A stretch of DNA of 64,000 nt from Erythrobacter aureus (GTDB lineage Bacteria > Pseudomonadota > Alphaproteobacteria > Sphingomonadales > Sphingomonadaceae). Position numbers and translations under genes: made by a program. Below are positions 24,119-32,506 of the stretch, piece by piece; positions within the stretch are counted from its first letter, which is position 1; each line of letters opens with the position of its first letter. The notes under the pieces are model-generated. The model did no database searches. It was not told the origin of the DNA and saw only the letters and a program-made list of their open reading frames with translations. The stretch covers positions 2,867,001 through 2,931,000 of the forward strand of contig NZ_CP031357.1 in NCBI RefSeq assembly GCF_003355455.1, read 5' to 3'.

Positions 24119-24346
24119 TCACGGCGCGTCGCAATTACCGTAGGTTACGCGATAATTGGACGACGACGTCACGCCTTCCGAAACTTCCCAACCATTGCAA
24201 TAGACCGTGAAGGTCCCGATCACTGCACCGCTATTGTCCAGATATGTGTAGCGGATGTGAAAGTCGTGGTTCGGATATGCCGCGGCAGGTGCGGAAGCTG
24301 CCGCCAGAGCTGCGGCTACTACGCCCATAACACTCTTTTTCATCAT
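24119..24346 (-). CDS. Small secreted protein of unknown function
   Basis: About 75 residues, with an AGGAG site just before the ATG at 24346. It has a clear Sec signal (KKSVMGVVAAALAAASAPAAA) followed by about 50 residues (HDFHIRYTYLDNSGAVIGTFTVYCNGWEVSEG...YGNC) with two Cys that could form a disulfide. It is reminiscent of the DUF6289 small exported proteins, but I am not sure. No operon partner; the 24350-24680 stretch upstream is AT-rich and holds only its promoter region as far as I can see. Confidence 0.55.
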   Translation of the reverse strand: MMKKSVMGVVAAALAAASAPAAAYPNHDFHIRYTYLDNSGAVIGTFTVYCNGWEVSEGVTSSSNYRVTYGNCDAP

Positions 24347-24682
24347 CACTCTCCTAACAGCCAGACTATTGCTGGCGATTTATACTTTATCATCCAGATG
24401 GATTCGGCACAAACCCCTTTCATATATTTTCTCTTATAGTTAATTCTATCGTCATACTTATTGGGATGCATTTTCCCAATCACGTCATTTCGCATGGGCT
24501 CTAGATTGCCGATGGCCGGAAGGGCGACATGCAGTCCTATTCCTGGCGTTTCGCGGCTGACACGACATCGCGGTGACAAAGGCGACAGTGCGTCACCCGT
24601 CATTTTCGGCCTGCAAACTTCTGAAATTTCGAGATTACCGTGCATTTTCGCGAGGGTGACAGATGGTATGACGCCCCGCCCC

Positions 24683-25243
24683 CTACCCATCCCCCTCATA
24701 GCGCGCGTCGAGTTCCTCGTTACTGTCGTCGAGCCAGTGTTCCGGCCCCCGCTCGACCCGGTCGGCAAGCGCAGCGAGATCGCCGGTTTCGAAGGCAGAG
24801 GCAGGATTCCCATCGTCGATCGGGGGCCTGACGAAATGTCCGCGCATGGCGATCAGCGCCAGCGTCAGCCGCTCGTCATAGCGGCGCGAGGTGCCGACCA
24901 GCTCGCCATTGTAGTAATGGGGGACCTCGACCCCGTTGAGCGCCCGGTCGAGCGCGGCCTCGGCGAGCACGTCGAAGCGCGAGACGAAGGCAGCCTCCCA
25001 CCCCTTGTCGAACGGCGTGCCACGCAACCGCGCGCGCAGGCGATAGGCCGATTGCCGACTCATGCCGACAGCGCGCGCCGCAGCCGAGACATTATGGGTC
25101 GCCCCCAGCTCTCGCAGGAAGGCTGACTGTTTCGCGGGCGTCCAGCCATCGTGGCGGGCGGTGCGGGAGGTTGCGGGGAGAAGCGCCGAAGCAGCATCGT
25201 CACTGCCCTGCGCAAACGAAACGGGGTGCGGTTGGTCTGTCAT
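24683..25243 (-). CDS. Hypothetical protein with helix-turn-helix, terminase-small-subunit-like
   Basis: A 186-residue protein. Residues about 34-72 (WTPAKQSAFLRELGATHNVSAAARAVGMSRQSAYRLRARL) form a helix-turn-helix like that of phage terminase small subunits and Hin-type resolvases. The C-terminal half (FVSRFDVLAEAALDRALNGVEVPHYYNGELVGTSRRYDERLTLALIAMRGHF) is not a domain I can name. Similar stand-alone proteins are common in sphingomonads and are not obviously phage genes. I chose the ATG at 25243 over the TTG at 25249. Role unknown; DNA binding is likely. Confidence 0.65.
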   Translation of the reverse strand: MTDQPHPVSFAQGSDDAASALLPATSRTARHDGWTPAKQSAFLRELGATHNVSAAARAVGMSRQSAYRLRARLRGTPFDKGWEAAFVSRFDVLAEAALDRALNGVEVPHYYNGELVGTSRRYDERLTLALIAMRGHFVRPPIDDGNPASAFETGDLAALADRVERGPEHWLDDSNEELDARYEGDG

Positions 25244-25249
25244 CCGCAA

Positions 25250-25648
25250 GGTTAAGGCAAATTCGGCGCGAGTAGGAAAGGGGGTTTCGGTGGACGAGGG
25301 AAGCGGCGCACCGGGCTACAACTCTGGATGGCGTCTATGCGTGGGAAACGGACCGTCTGGTTTTGGTCCGGCAACACGGCAAATCGGTGCGTGCCGATGT
25401 TGCTGCTCACTACATACCACCCGACCCCTGAGCCTTGAATTCCGGCGGAGAGAGGACTAAGTTCGAAACAGGAAAAGTGGAGCTTTGATGTCCCGGTGAA
25501 GTGGGGAGGAAAACCATTCCTCCCGGTGCAAATCTAACGAAGCGTGAACGTTGCCAAGTCCGTCTTGGCGACCGCTGATTTGCGACCTCAGAACCTTCTG
25601 ACACTTTACGCCCGAGCAGTGCTTGCGGCGACATGAAAGCTATTCACA
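25250..25648. other. Intergenic stretch, no feature recognised
   Basis: About 400 bases between the helix-turn-helix gene and rsgA. Short open frames exist on both strands but have no ribosome site, start context or family likeness. No RNA gene or clear terminator was seen. It should hold the two outward promoters. Confidence 0.4.
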
Positions 25649-26740
25649 ATGACCAAGGATTACTCTGTCTTTCTTCCGCCCAGGAATGCGGGCGCCCCCA
25701 TCCAGCGACAACCGACAGTACTGGAAACACTGGGCTGGCAACCCTTCTTCTCTCAACAGGTCAGCGCAGACGAGCTGTCTCGAACTCCGCCCGTCCGCAT
25801 CGTCGAAATTCACCGCAGCGCGCTGCATGTGGTTGGTGATAATGTCGACCGGACAATCGTGCCGATAGAAGGCGCTGCTGTCGGCGATTGGATAATGCTG
25901 AATCCCGAGCGACCGGGCGCGAGCCGCATCCTCGCCAGAAAGAGCCTGATCAAGCGGCGTGCACCGGGAACCGACCGGCGACTGCAGCTCATCGCTGCCA
26001 ATATCGAAACGATTTTCGTCGTCTCGTCGTGCAACCAGGATTTCAACATCGCACGCTTGGAGCGCTACATCGCCATTGCTTTCGAAGCAGACATCGCGCC
26101 GGTCATCGTCTTGACGAAATCCGATCTGGTTGACGAGACCGACAACTATCTGGCCAAGGCTCAGGCGATCTCCGATCTGGTCCCGGTCGTTGCCCTCGAT
26201 GCACGCGGCGACGAGCCGAAAACGAAGCTCGGCCCTTGGTGCAAACCGGGCCAGACTGTCGCGTTTCTCGGCTCGTCGGGTGTCGGCAAATCGACCCTCA
26301 CGAATGCTCTGGCCGGAAGCGATGCAATCGCCACTCAACCGATACGAGAAGACGATGCAAAGGGTCGCCACACAACCACGCGCCGCCAGTTGCACCTGAT
26401 CCCCGGCGGCTGTGTCGTTCTCGATACGCCGGGAATGCGAGAGCTTCAGTTGACCGACGCAGCCCTCGGCATCGACACTGTATTTGCCGATCTCCACGCG
26501 CTTGCATCCCACTGTCGATTCAAGGATTGCCAGCATGTTTCCGAGCCGGGATGCGCAGTCCTGGAGGCCATTGAGCTCGGCGACATCGAAGAGGCCCGGC
26601 TGACCCGCTGGCGCAAGCTCAAGGCGGAAGAGGCCTTCAACAATACCAGCCTCGCGGAACGCAGGTCAAAAGACAAAGAGTTCGGGAAGATGGTCCGGCG
26701 GATCAAGAAAGCCAAATTCGACCAAGGAGATGCATCATGA
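25649..26740 (+). CDS. rsgA: Ribosome small subunit-dependent GTPase A
   Basis: A 363-residue circularly permuted GTPase. Order seen: OB-fold N-terminus, VIVLTKSDLV (G4), FLGSSGVGKSTLTNAL (G1), TTTRRQLHLIPGG (G2) and DTPGMREL (G3), then a C-terminal zinc motif (HCRFKDCQHVSEPGC). RsgA checks maturation of the 30S subunit. Its stop overlaps the start of the VOC gene (ATGA). The long N-terminus relative to E. coli is common in this family. Confidence 0.93.
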   Translation: MTKDYSVFLPPRNAGAPIQRQPTVLETLGWQPFFSQQVSADELSRTPPVRIVEIHRSALHVVGDNVDRTIVPIEGAAVGDWIMLNPERPGASRILARKSLIKRRAPGTDRRLQLIAANIETIFVVSSCNQDFNIARLERYIAIAFEADIAPVIVLTKSDLVDETDNYLAKAQAISDLVPVVALDARGDEPKTKLGPWCKPGQTVAFLGSSGVGKSTLTNALAGSDAIATQPIREDDAKGRHTTTRRQLHLIPGGCVVLDTPGMRELQLTDAALGIDTVFADLHALASHCRFKDCQHVSEPGCAVLEAIELGDIEEARLTRWRKLKAEEAFNNTSLAERRSKDKEFGKMVRRIKKAKFDQGDAS

Positions 26741-27492
26741 ACGCGGACAAGATCGGTCGGATCATCTGGCATGACCTGTTCTCGGGTGACCGCCAGCGCT
26801 CGATGGAGTTTTATCGGCGCGTGGCTGGTTGGCAGTATAAGACCGAGCATGCCACCGACTTCGCGTGGGGCGGCGGCGAGAAGGAGTTTATCCTCGCGCT
26901 ACTGGATGACGAAGCAGGTGCCGGCATTGCACAGACACCTGAAGCATTTCCGAATAGCTGGATCGCCTATGTGGAAGTCGCGGACGTCGACGCGGCGTGC
27001 GCTCAGGCCGAGAAACTCGGCGGAACCATCCTGCGCGAACCCTTCGAGGTTCCGGGAGTGGGTCGCAACGCGTTGCTGCGGGACCCTGCTGGCGCGCTCA
27101 TTGGCTTGGCGCTCTCCCGCCATGACTACCCAGCTCCGGCGCGGCAGTTTGGACCGGAAGTCTATCTGGCGGGGCAGTCCGAATTCCCAACTGCGTTCTA
27201 CTCGAAACTGTTCGACTGGACTCTTTCAACCGAACCGAACGGGGCTGATGGAGATCGCCGCATCGTCGGATCCTCCCCAACCGAGATCGCACGCTATGTG
27301 ATTGGCGGCATCAAGGATGCAGAGTCAGCCTGGCTCCCTGGCGTGCGTGTCGCCGACGCTCGATCCGCCGCGCGGGAAGCCACGTTGCTAGGAGCCCAAC
27401 TGCTTGAAGGCGAGCCATCCAGAGACCGGGCGAGTAGTCTTTTGCTCATGCGTGATCCGGACGGTGCGTCGATATCCTTGATGGAGATCTAG
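26737..27492 (+). CDS. VOC (glyoxalase-like) superfamily protein
   Basis: A 251-residue protein with two glyoxalase-type repeats: GRIIWHDLFSGDRQRSMEFYRRVAGWQ...FEVPGVGRNALLRDPAGALIGL, and a second FGPEVYLAGQSEFPTAFYSKLFDWTL...LLMRDPDGASISLMEI. The family includes metal-dependent lyases, dioxygenases and non-enzymatic binders; no substrate is evident. Coupled to rsgA by ATGA overlap, though a functional link is not known. Confidence 0.8.
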   Translation: MNADKIGRIIWHDLFSGDRQRSMEFYRRVAGWQYKTEHATDFAWGGGEKEFILALLDDEAGAGIAQTPEAFPNSWIAYVEVADVDAACAQAEKLGGTILREPFEVPGVGRNALLRDPAGALIGLALSRHDYPAPARQFGPEVYLAGQSEFPTAFYSKLFDWTLSTEPNGADGDRRIVGSSPTEIARYVIGGIKDAESAWLPGVRVADARSAAREATLLGAQLLEGEPSRDRASSLLLMRDPDGASISLMEI

Positions 27493-27553
27493 TGTAGGGC
27501 ACGATCCATTGCGGTCTCGAATGTCCGCAATGGATCGTCAGCCGGCTCCCCAC

Positions 27554-28348
27554 TCACCCGAACTTCGGCGCGCGTTTCTGCATTTCCGCCATCACCGCCT
27601 CCACCTGGTTGGGTGTCCGGATGATGTCGCCCTGCTCGACGCTTTCGGCCATCAGGATCGCATCCTCGCCCTCTTCCTGCATCACCTTGAACAGGCGCTT
27701 GGCACCGCGAATGGCGTCGGGGTTCTTGTTCGCGATGGTTTCGGCGATGGCGGTGGCGCGGGCGAGCGGATCGTCCTCGACCATGGTGGCAAAGCCGAGG
27801 CCGAGCGCATCGGCACCGGAGAATTCGCGGTTGGTATAGGTCAGCTCGCGCAGCACATCGTCGCGCACCAGGCCGCGCCACAGGGCATAGCCGCCCATGT
27901 CGGGCACGAGGCCCCATTTCATTTCCATCACCGCCATGCGGGTTTCGGGATGGACCACGCGGATGTCCGCGCCGCTGGCGATCTGCAGCCCGCCGCCGAA
28001 GCACACACCGTGCACCGCGGCGATCACCGGCACGGGGCACTTGCGCCAGGTCATGGCGACTTCCTGCCACATATTGGCATTGCCATAGGTCCGTTCGGTG
28101 ATCGGCTTGCGATCGGGATCGGGCGCGGCGGTGAAGTTCGACAAGTCGAGCCCGGCGCAAAAGGCGCGCCCTTCGCCCGACAGGACTACCACGCGCAGCC
28201 CCGCCATCTCGCGCAAGGCATTGCCCGCATCGATAATCGCGCCGAACTGGGCGGGGTCGAGCGCATTCATCTTGTCGCCGCGGGTGAAGCGCACCTGCGC
28301 CACGCCATTGTCGGCCAGATCGATGGAAACGCGGTCGTTGAAATTCAT
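27554..28348 (-). CDS. Crotonase-family enoyl-CoA hydratase/isomerase
   Basis: The start at 28348 (NFNDRVSIDLADNGVAQVRF) gives 264 residues, the usual crotonase length; the open frame upstream is unrelated sequence. The oxyanion-hole regions VLSGEGRAFCAGLDLS and AAVHGVCFGGGLQIA are present, and ALGLGFATMV follows. It would act on acyl-CoA esters in fatty acid or related degradation. The usual catalytic Glu of the GxxPExxL region is not obvious (LVPDMGGYALWRGLV), so it may be an isomerase or a non-hydratase member. Stands alone. Confidence 0.85.
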   Translation of the reverse strand: MNFNDRVSIDLADNGVAQVRFTRGDKMNALDPAQFGAIIDAGNALREMAGLRVVVLSGEGRAFCAGLDLSNFTAAPDPDRKPITERTYGNANMWQEVAMTWRKCPVPVIAAVHGVCFGGGLQIASGADIRVVHPETRMAVMEMKWGLVPDMGGYALWRGLVRDDVLRELTYTNREFSGADALGLGFATMVEDDPLARATAIAETIANKNPDAIRGAKRLFKVMQEEGEDAILMAESVEQGDIIRTPNQVEAVMAEMQKRAPKFG

Positions 28349-28427
28349 GGCTCTGCCTCTCGTCGGAATTGTCGCTTGCCGCCTTGGTACCTTACGTAAG
28401 CGTAAAGTCCAGCAGCGACGGGGCAGA

Positions 28428-29108
28428 TCAGGCGCAATGCACGCGGATTTTCTCCGCCGCGGCTTCCGCCGCCGGGGAGGTGGCAAGGCAATAGCCGCCT
28501 TCAGGATGCGTCCGTACCAGCCAGTCGCAGCGCGCGACCGCCAGCTTTGCGCGCAGGCGCGATACATGGACCGCGAGCGAATTGGTTTCGGGCAGATGCT
28601 CCAGCCGCCAGACCTCGCGCATCAGACGCCCGTTCGACACTGGAATGCCGGGCGTTTCAGCCAACCTCCAGAACAGCTTGAACTCGCGTGGGTGCAGCCC
28701 CAGCCAACGTCCTTCGACCTTGCCGTCGCGGTGAAACAGGTCGAGCGTGACCGGACCTGCCGCCAGCCGCCGCGGCATGGCGCCTTCCGCGCCTTTGAGC
28801 CTCAGGAGCCGCGTGCCCAGTTCGACGAAGGCGATGCGGCTGCCCAACGCGTCGCCGAAGCCCCTGGCGAGCAGCCCGGCGCGTTCCGCCGGATCGTCGA
28901 CGCCGATCGCGACGATACATGCCGGCCCTGCCAGATCGCGCCAATGTGGCAGCCTGCTGTCCAGCCGCCAATCGAGAACGCCGAGCCGGCGCATACAATC
29001 CCGCGCGCGGTGGGTTGCATGGTCCATCGACCAGTTCACGAGCCGCAAGTCCCAGCGTGCCGGGACCGAAGGACCGCGAGAAAGCCACTGGAGTTCTGGA
29101 AAAGTCAT
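28428..29108 (-). CDS. Winged-helix regulator with degenerate receiver-like N-terminus
   Basis: A 226-residue protein. The C-terminal 100 residues (LGLHPREFKLFWRLAETPGIPVSNGRLMREVWRLEHLPETNSLAVHVSRLRAKL...VRTHPEGGYCL) are an OmpR/PhoB-type winged helix. The N-terminal part (ACIVAIGVDDPAERAGLLARGFGDALG) looks like a receiver fold but lacks the Asp pocket, so it is probably not phosphorylated. No kinase gene is adjacent. A CTCGGAT/ATCCGAG hairpin (29122-29137) lies just upstream and may be regulatory. Target unknown. Confidence 0.75.
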   Translation of the reverse strand: MTFPELQWLSRGPSVPARWDLRLVNWSMDHATHRARDCMRRLGVLDWRLDSRLPHWRDLAGPACIVAIGVDDPAERAGLLARGFGDALGSRIAFVELGTRLLRLKGAEGAMPRRLAAGPVTLDLFHRDGKVEGRWLGLHPREFKLFWRLAETPGIPVSNGRLMREVWRLEHLPETNSLAVHVSRLRAKLAVARCDWLVRTHPEGGYCLATSPAAEAAAEKIRVHCA

Positions 29109-29210
29109 GTATCGTCCCTTCCCTCGGATAAATCCGAGAGTGAAGACAACGCATGTATTTGGGAACGGGGTTAGCGTAGAACTACTACCGTTCCGGATGT
29201 TTTTTCGGCG

Positions 29211-30398
29211 CTATCCGCGCGCGTGTTCGGCGAGGAAACGCTTTATATTGCGCGCGGCCTGGCGGATGCGCTGCTCGTTCTCGACCATGGCGATACGGAC
29301 GTACCCCTCGCCTTCCTCGCCGAACCCGACCCCGGCCGCAACGGCAACCTCCGCATGCTGGAGCAGCTGTTTGGAAAATTCGAGGCTGCCCATGTCTTCG
29401 AAACCGGACGGAAGCTTCGCCCAGGTGAACATGCTGGCAGGCGGCGAAGGAATTTCCCAGCCCGCGCGCGCGAAGCTTTCGACCATCACGTCGCGCCGCT
29501 GCTGGTAACGCAGGCGGTTCTGTTCGACCACGTCCTGCGGCCCGTTCAAAGCGGCGCAGGCGGCGGCCTGGATCGGCGTGAAAGCGCCGTAATCGAGATA
29601 GCTCTTAACCCGCGTCAGCGCAGCGACCAGCTTCGTGTTGCCGACGCAGAAACCCATCCGCCAACCGGCCATGGAATAGGTTTTCGACATGGAAGTGAAT
29701 TCGACCGCCACATCCTTTGCGCCGGGCACTTCGAGAATCGAGCGCGTGGGCTTGCCGTCATAATAAAGCTCGGAATAGGCGAGGTCGGAAAGCACCCAGA
29801 CCCGGTTCTCTCGCGCCCATTCGACCAGTCGCTCGTAAAAGGCGAGGTCGACCGTCTCCGCCGTGGGATTGCTGGGATAGTTGACCACCAGCACGGTGGG
29901 GCGCGGCACGGTATAGGCCATCGCATTGTCGAGCGCCTTCCAGTAATATTCGTCGGGCGTCGTCGGCACGCTGCGAATGGTGGCGCCGGCTATGATGAAG
30001 CCATAGGTGTGGATCGGATAGGCCGGACTGGGCGCGAGGATGACGTCGCCCGGCGCGCTGATCGCGGTGGCCATGGACGACAGGCCCTCTTTCGAGCCCA
30101 TGGTGACGACCACCTCGGTTTCGGGATCCAGCTCGACCCCGAAACGGCGCTGGTAATAATTCGCCTGCGCGCGTCTGAGGCCGGGGATTCCCTTGGATTG
30201 GGAATAGCCATGCGCGCTCGGTTTGGCGGCAACTTCGCACAATTTGTCGATGACATGCTGGGGCGGCGGCTGGTCCGGATTGCCCATGCCAAGGTCGATA
30301 ATGTCGCGCCCGGCCTGCCGCGCGGCATGCCGCATCGCGTTGACTTCGGCGATGACATAGGGGGGCATGCGTTTGATACGATAGAATTCGTCGGACAT
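29211..30398 (-). CDS. alaC: PLP-dependent aminotransferase, AlaC-like
   Basis: A 395-residue class I/II aminotransferase, close to AlaC-type (glutamate-pyruvate) transaminases by its start (FYRIKRMPPYVIAEVNAMRHAARQAGRDIIDLGMGNPDQPPP). The PLP-binding lysine lies in TSMSKTYSMAGWRMGF, and VVNYPSNPTAETVDLAFYERLV is the cofactor pocket. It makes alanine from pyruvate in the cytoplasm. LL-diaminopimelate aminotransferase is the nearest alternative. Divergent from phaC. Confidence 0.83.
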   Translation of the reverse strand: MSDEFYRIKRMPPYVIAEVNAMRHAARQAGRDIIDLGMGNPDQPPPQHVIDKLCEVAAKPSAHGYSQSKGIPGLRRAQANYYQRRFGVELDPETEVVVTMGSKEGLSSMATAISAPGDVILAPSPAYPIHTYGFIIAGATIRSVPTTPDEYYWKALDNAMAYTVPRPTVLVVNYPSNPTAETVDLAFYERLVEWARENRVWVLSDLAYSELYYDGKPTRSILEVPGAKDVAVEFTSMSKTYSMAGWRMGFCVGNTKLVAALTRVKSYLDYGAFTPIQAAACAALNGPQDVVEQNRLRYQQRRDVMVESFARAGWEIPSPPASMFTWAKLPSGFEDMGSLEFSKQLLQHAEVAVAAGVGFGEEGEGYVRIAMVENEQRIRQAARNIKRFLAEHARG

Positions 30399-30533
30399 TC
30401 AGGCCTCGTGGCGCGTTGAGTGAGTCACACTGATTACCTATTCACGGTGCAGGTGCAATCGGCCTAGATGCATGAAGGCGTGCAATATCCTATGGCCCGC
30501 ACAACAGACGCTTGGCACCAGGCAGGAGCGAGA

Positions 30534-32399
30534 ATGACCGAAGACGGCCCCGATCCCTTCACCAATATGTTCGAAGCCCCGGCAAAATTCGCGCGCGCCT
30601 TGTTCGCGCCGATGAGCGCGGCGAACGCGAATGCACCGCTGAGGCCCGAGGATATGCAGCACTGGGCCGAGGTCGGGACCAAGCTGCAATCCATGTGGAT
30701 GGAATATCAGGCCGAACAGATGGCCAATCCGCAGGCGCTGGCCCCCTATTTCGATCCGTCGCGCTGGATGCGCATGGCAGAAGACTGGTATCGCCAGATG
30801 CCGATCGCCGACCCGGCGCAGCAGCAGGCGCTGATGCAGGAAGGCATGGCCCTGTGGCAGCAGGTGCTGGGGCAATACGGCCTGGGCGCGGACGGGCAGC
30901 CGGTGGCCGAAGGCGAGCCCGACCTACCGCGCAAGGACCGCCGTTTCGCCGACCCGCGCTGGCGCGCCCATCCCGCCTATGCGCTGATTCATCAGACCTA
31001 TCTCTTCCTCGCCGAACGCGTCGCCGAGATGGTCGACCGGATGGAAGGCCTGTCCGACGACAAGCGCGAGCAATTACGCTTCACCACCCGCGCGATCACC
31101 GAAGCGGCAAGCCCGTCGAATTTTCCGCTGCTCAATCCGGTGGTGATGGAGCGCACACTCGAGACGCGGGGCGACAATCTGGTCAAGGGCATGGAGCACC
31201 TGCTGGCGGACCTGCGCCGCGGGCAGCTCTCGCACACCGATGCCAGCGCCTTCACCCTGGGCGAGAATATCGCCGTAACGCCGGGCAAGGTGGTCCACGA
31301 AACGCCGCTCTATCAGCTGATCCAGTATTCGCCGGCCACCGAGGAGGCAATGGCAACGCCGCTGGTGATCTTCCCGCCATGGATCAACCGCTTCTACATC
31401 CTCGATCTGAACGCCAAGAAGAGCTTCGTGCGCTGGGCGGTCGACCAGGGCGTGACCGTCTTCATGGTGAGCTGGAAATCGGCCGATGCCAGCATGAAGG
31501 ACGTGATCTGGGACGATTACGTGCGCGGCCAGATCGATGCGATCGACCATATCCGCGAGCGGCTCGACGTGAAGAGCGTCCACACGATCGGCTATTGCGT
31601 TGCCGGCACTACGCTGGCGGCCACGCTTGCCCTGCTCCACCGCCGCGGCGAGCAGGACAAGGTCAAGAGCGCAACCTTCTTCACTGCGCAGGTCGATTTC
31701 GAAAAGGCGGGCGAGCTGCTCAATTTCGTCGACGACAACCAGCTCGGCATGGTCAAGGCGATGAGCGCCGACGGCTATCTCGACGGGCGCTACATGGCGG
31801 CGACCTTCAACCTGCTGCGCGGCACCGATCTGATCTGGAACTACGTCGTCAACAATTACCTGCTGGGAGAGGATTACCCGGCCTTCGACCTGCTCCACTG
31901 GAACGGCGATGTCACCAATCTGCCCGCCAAGTGGCACCAGCAATATCTGCGCGATCTCTACCGCGACAACAAGCTGGTCGAGGCCGATGCGCTGAGCGTG
32001 GACAACACGCCGATCGATCTCGGGATCGTCGAGACTCCGACCTATGTGCAGGCGGGGAAGGAAGATCACATCGCCCCTGCCGAAAGCGTCTGGAAAATCA
32101 CCGAGCACTTCAAGGGGCCGCTCAAATTCGTCCTTGCCGGCTCGGGACATATTGCGGGCGTGGTCAATCCGCCGGAGGCAGGCAAATACCAGTACTGGAC
32201 CAATGACGGCGCGCCCCGCAGCCTCGCCGAATTCCGCGAGGGGGCGGAAGAGCATCCGGGAAGCTGGTGGCCCGACTGGGTCGATTGGCTGCGCGCGCAG
32301 GACGGCGAAACCGTGCCCGCCAAGGGCAAGCGCAAGCCGGGCGGCAGAGGCGACAAAGTAATCGAAGATGCGCCGGGACGCTACGTCGCCACGCGCTAA
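30534..32399 (+). CDS. phaC: Class I poly(R)-hydroxyalkanoic acid synthase
   Basis: I choose the ATG at 30534, preceded by AGGAG at 7 bases, giving 621 residues; upstream starts at 30468 and 30492 lack a ribosome site. The class I PhaC N-terminal domain is followed by the alpha/beta-hydrolase core with the lipase-like box GYCVAG (nucleophile Cys about 355) and Asp and His near residues 511 and 539 (KEDHIAPAESV, GSGHIAGVVNP). It polymerises 3-hydroxyacyl-CoA on granule surfaces. A phasin gene follows, and TGC/GCA-rich sequence at 30444-30457 may be a PhaR site. Confidence 0.95.
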   Translation: MTEDGPDPFTNMFEAPAKFARALFAPMSAANANAPLRPEDMQHWAEVGTKLQSMWMEYQAEQMANPQALAPYFDPSRWMRMAEDWYRQMPIADPAQQQALMQEGMALWQQVLGQYGLGADGQPVAEGEPDLPRKDRRFADPRWRAHPAYALIHQTYLFLAERVAEMVDRMEGLSDDKREQLRFTTRAITEAASPSNFPLLNPVVMERTLETRGDNLVKGMEHLLADLRRGQLSHTDASAFTLGENIAVTPGKVVHETPLYQLIQYSPATEEAMATPLVIFPPWINRFYILDLNAKKSFVRWAVDQGVTVFMVSWKSADASMKDVIWDDYVRGQIDAIDHIRERLDVKSVHTIGYCVAGTTLAATLALLHRRGEQDKVKSATFFTAQVDFEKAGELLNFVDDNQLGMVKAMSADGYLDGRYMAATFNLLRGTDLIWNYVVNNYLLGEDYPAFDLLHWNGDVTNLPAKWHQQYLRDLYRDNKLVEADALSVDNTPIDLGIVETPTYVQAGKEDHIAPAESVWKITEHFKGPLKFVLAGSGHIAGVVNPPEAGKYQYWTNDGAPRSLAEFREGAEEHPGSWWPDWVDWLRAQDGETVPAKGKRKPGGRGDKVIEDAPGRYVATR

Positions 32400-32429
32400 C
32401 GCGCTGAAAACACGGCCTGTCGCGAGTTA

Positions 32430-32444
32430 TTGTGCGCTGCACAA
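32430..32444. promoter_or_regulatory. PhaR-like operator 1 upstream of the phasin gene
   Basis: TTGTGCGCTGCACAA is a perfect palindrome of TTGTGC arms around GCT, the type of TGC/GCA site bound by PhaR repressors of phasin genes in Alphaproteobacteria. It lies just upstream of the -35 element. Confidence 0.6.
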
Positions 32445-32451
32445 AAATCGC

Positions 32452-32493
32452 TTGACTTCGCAGGTGCAATGCCTATTTTGTGCAGTGCAACAA
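32452..32493 (+). promoter_or_regulatory. Phasin promoter with PhaR-like operator 2
   Basis: A TTGACT (-35, 32452-32457) and TATTTT (-10, 32474-32479) are 16 bp apart. A second near-palindrome, TTGTGCAGTGCAACAA (32478-32493), overlaps the -10 and start region, so two operators bracket the promoter. This fits repression of phasin until polymer titrates PhaR away. Confidence 0.6.
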
Positions 32494-32506
32494 AGCGAGG
32501 TTTCCC

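Noticed and set aside
24346..24813. A 155-codon minus-strand frame upstream of the small secreted protein
   Set aside because: It overlaps the helix-turn-helix gene and reads as low-quality, Lys/Arg-mixed sequence without a start site.
29170..29210. GGAAC followed by CGTT near the winged-helix gene, as an EcfG promoter
   Set aside because: The spacer is 22 bp, too long for the 16-17 bp consensus.
30512..32206. Long open frame (564 codons) on the same strand as phaC
   Set aside because: It is a frame shadow of phaC: Arg/Gly-rich, no start context and no family likeness, produced by high GC.
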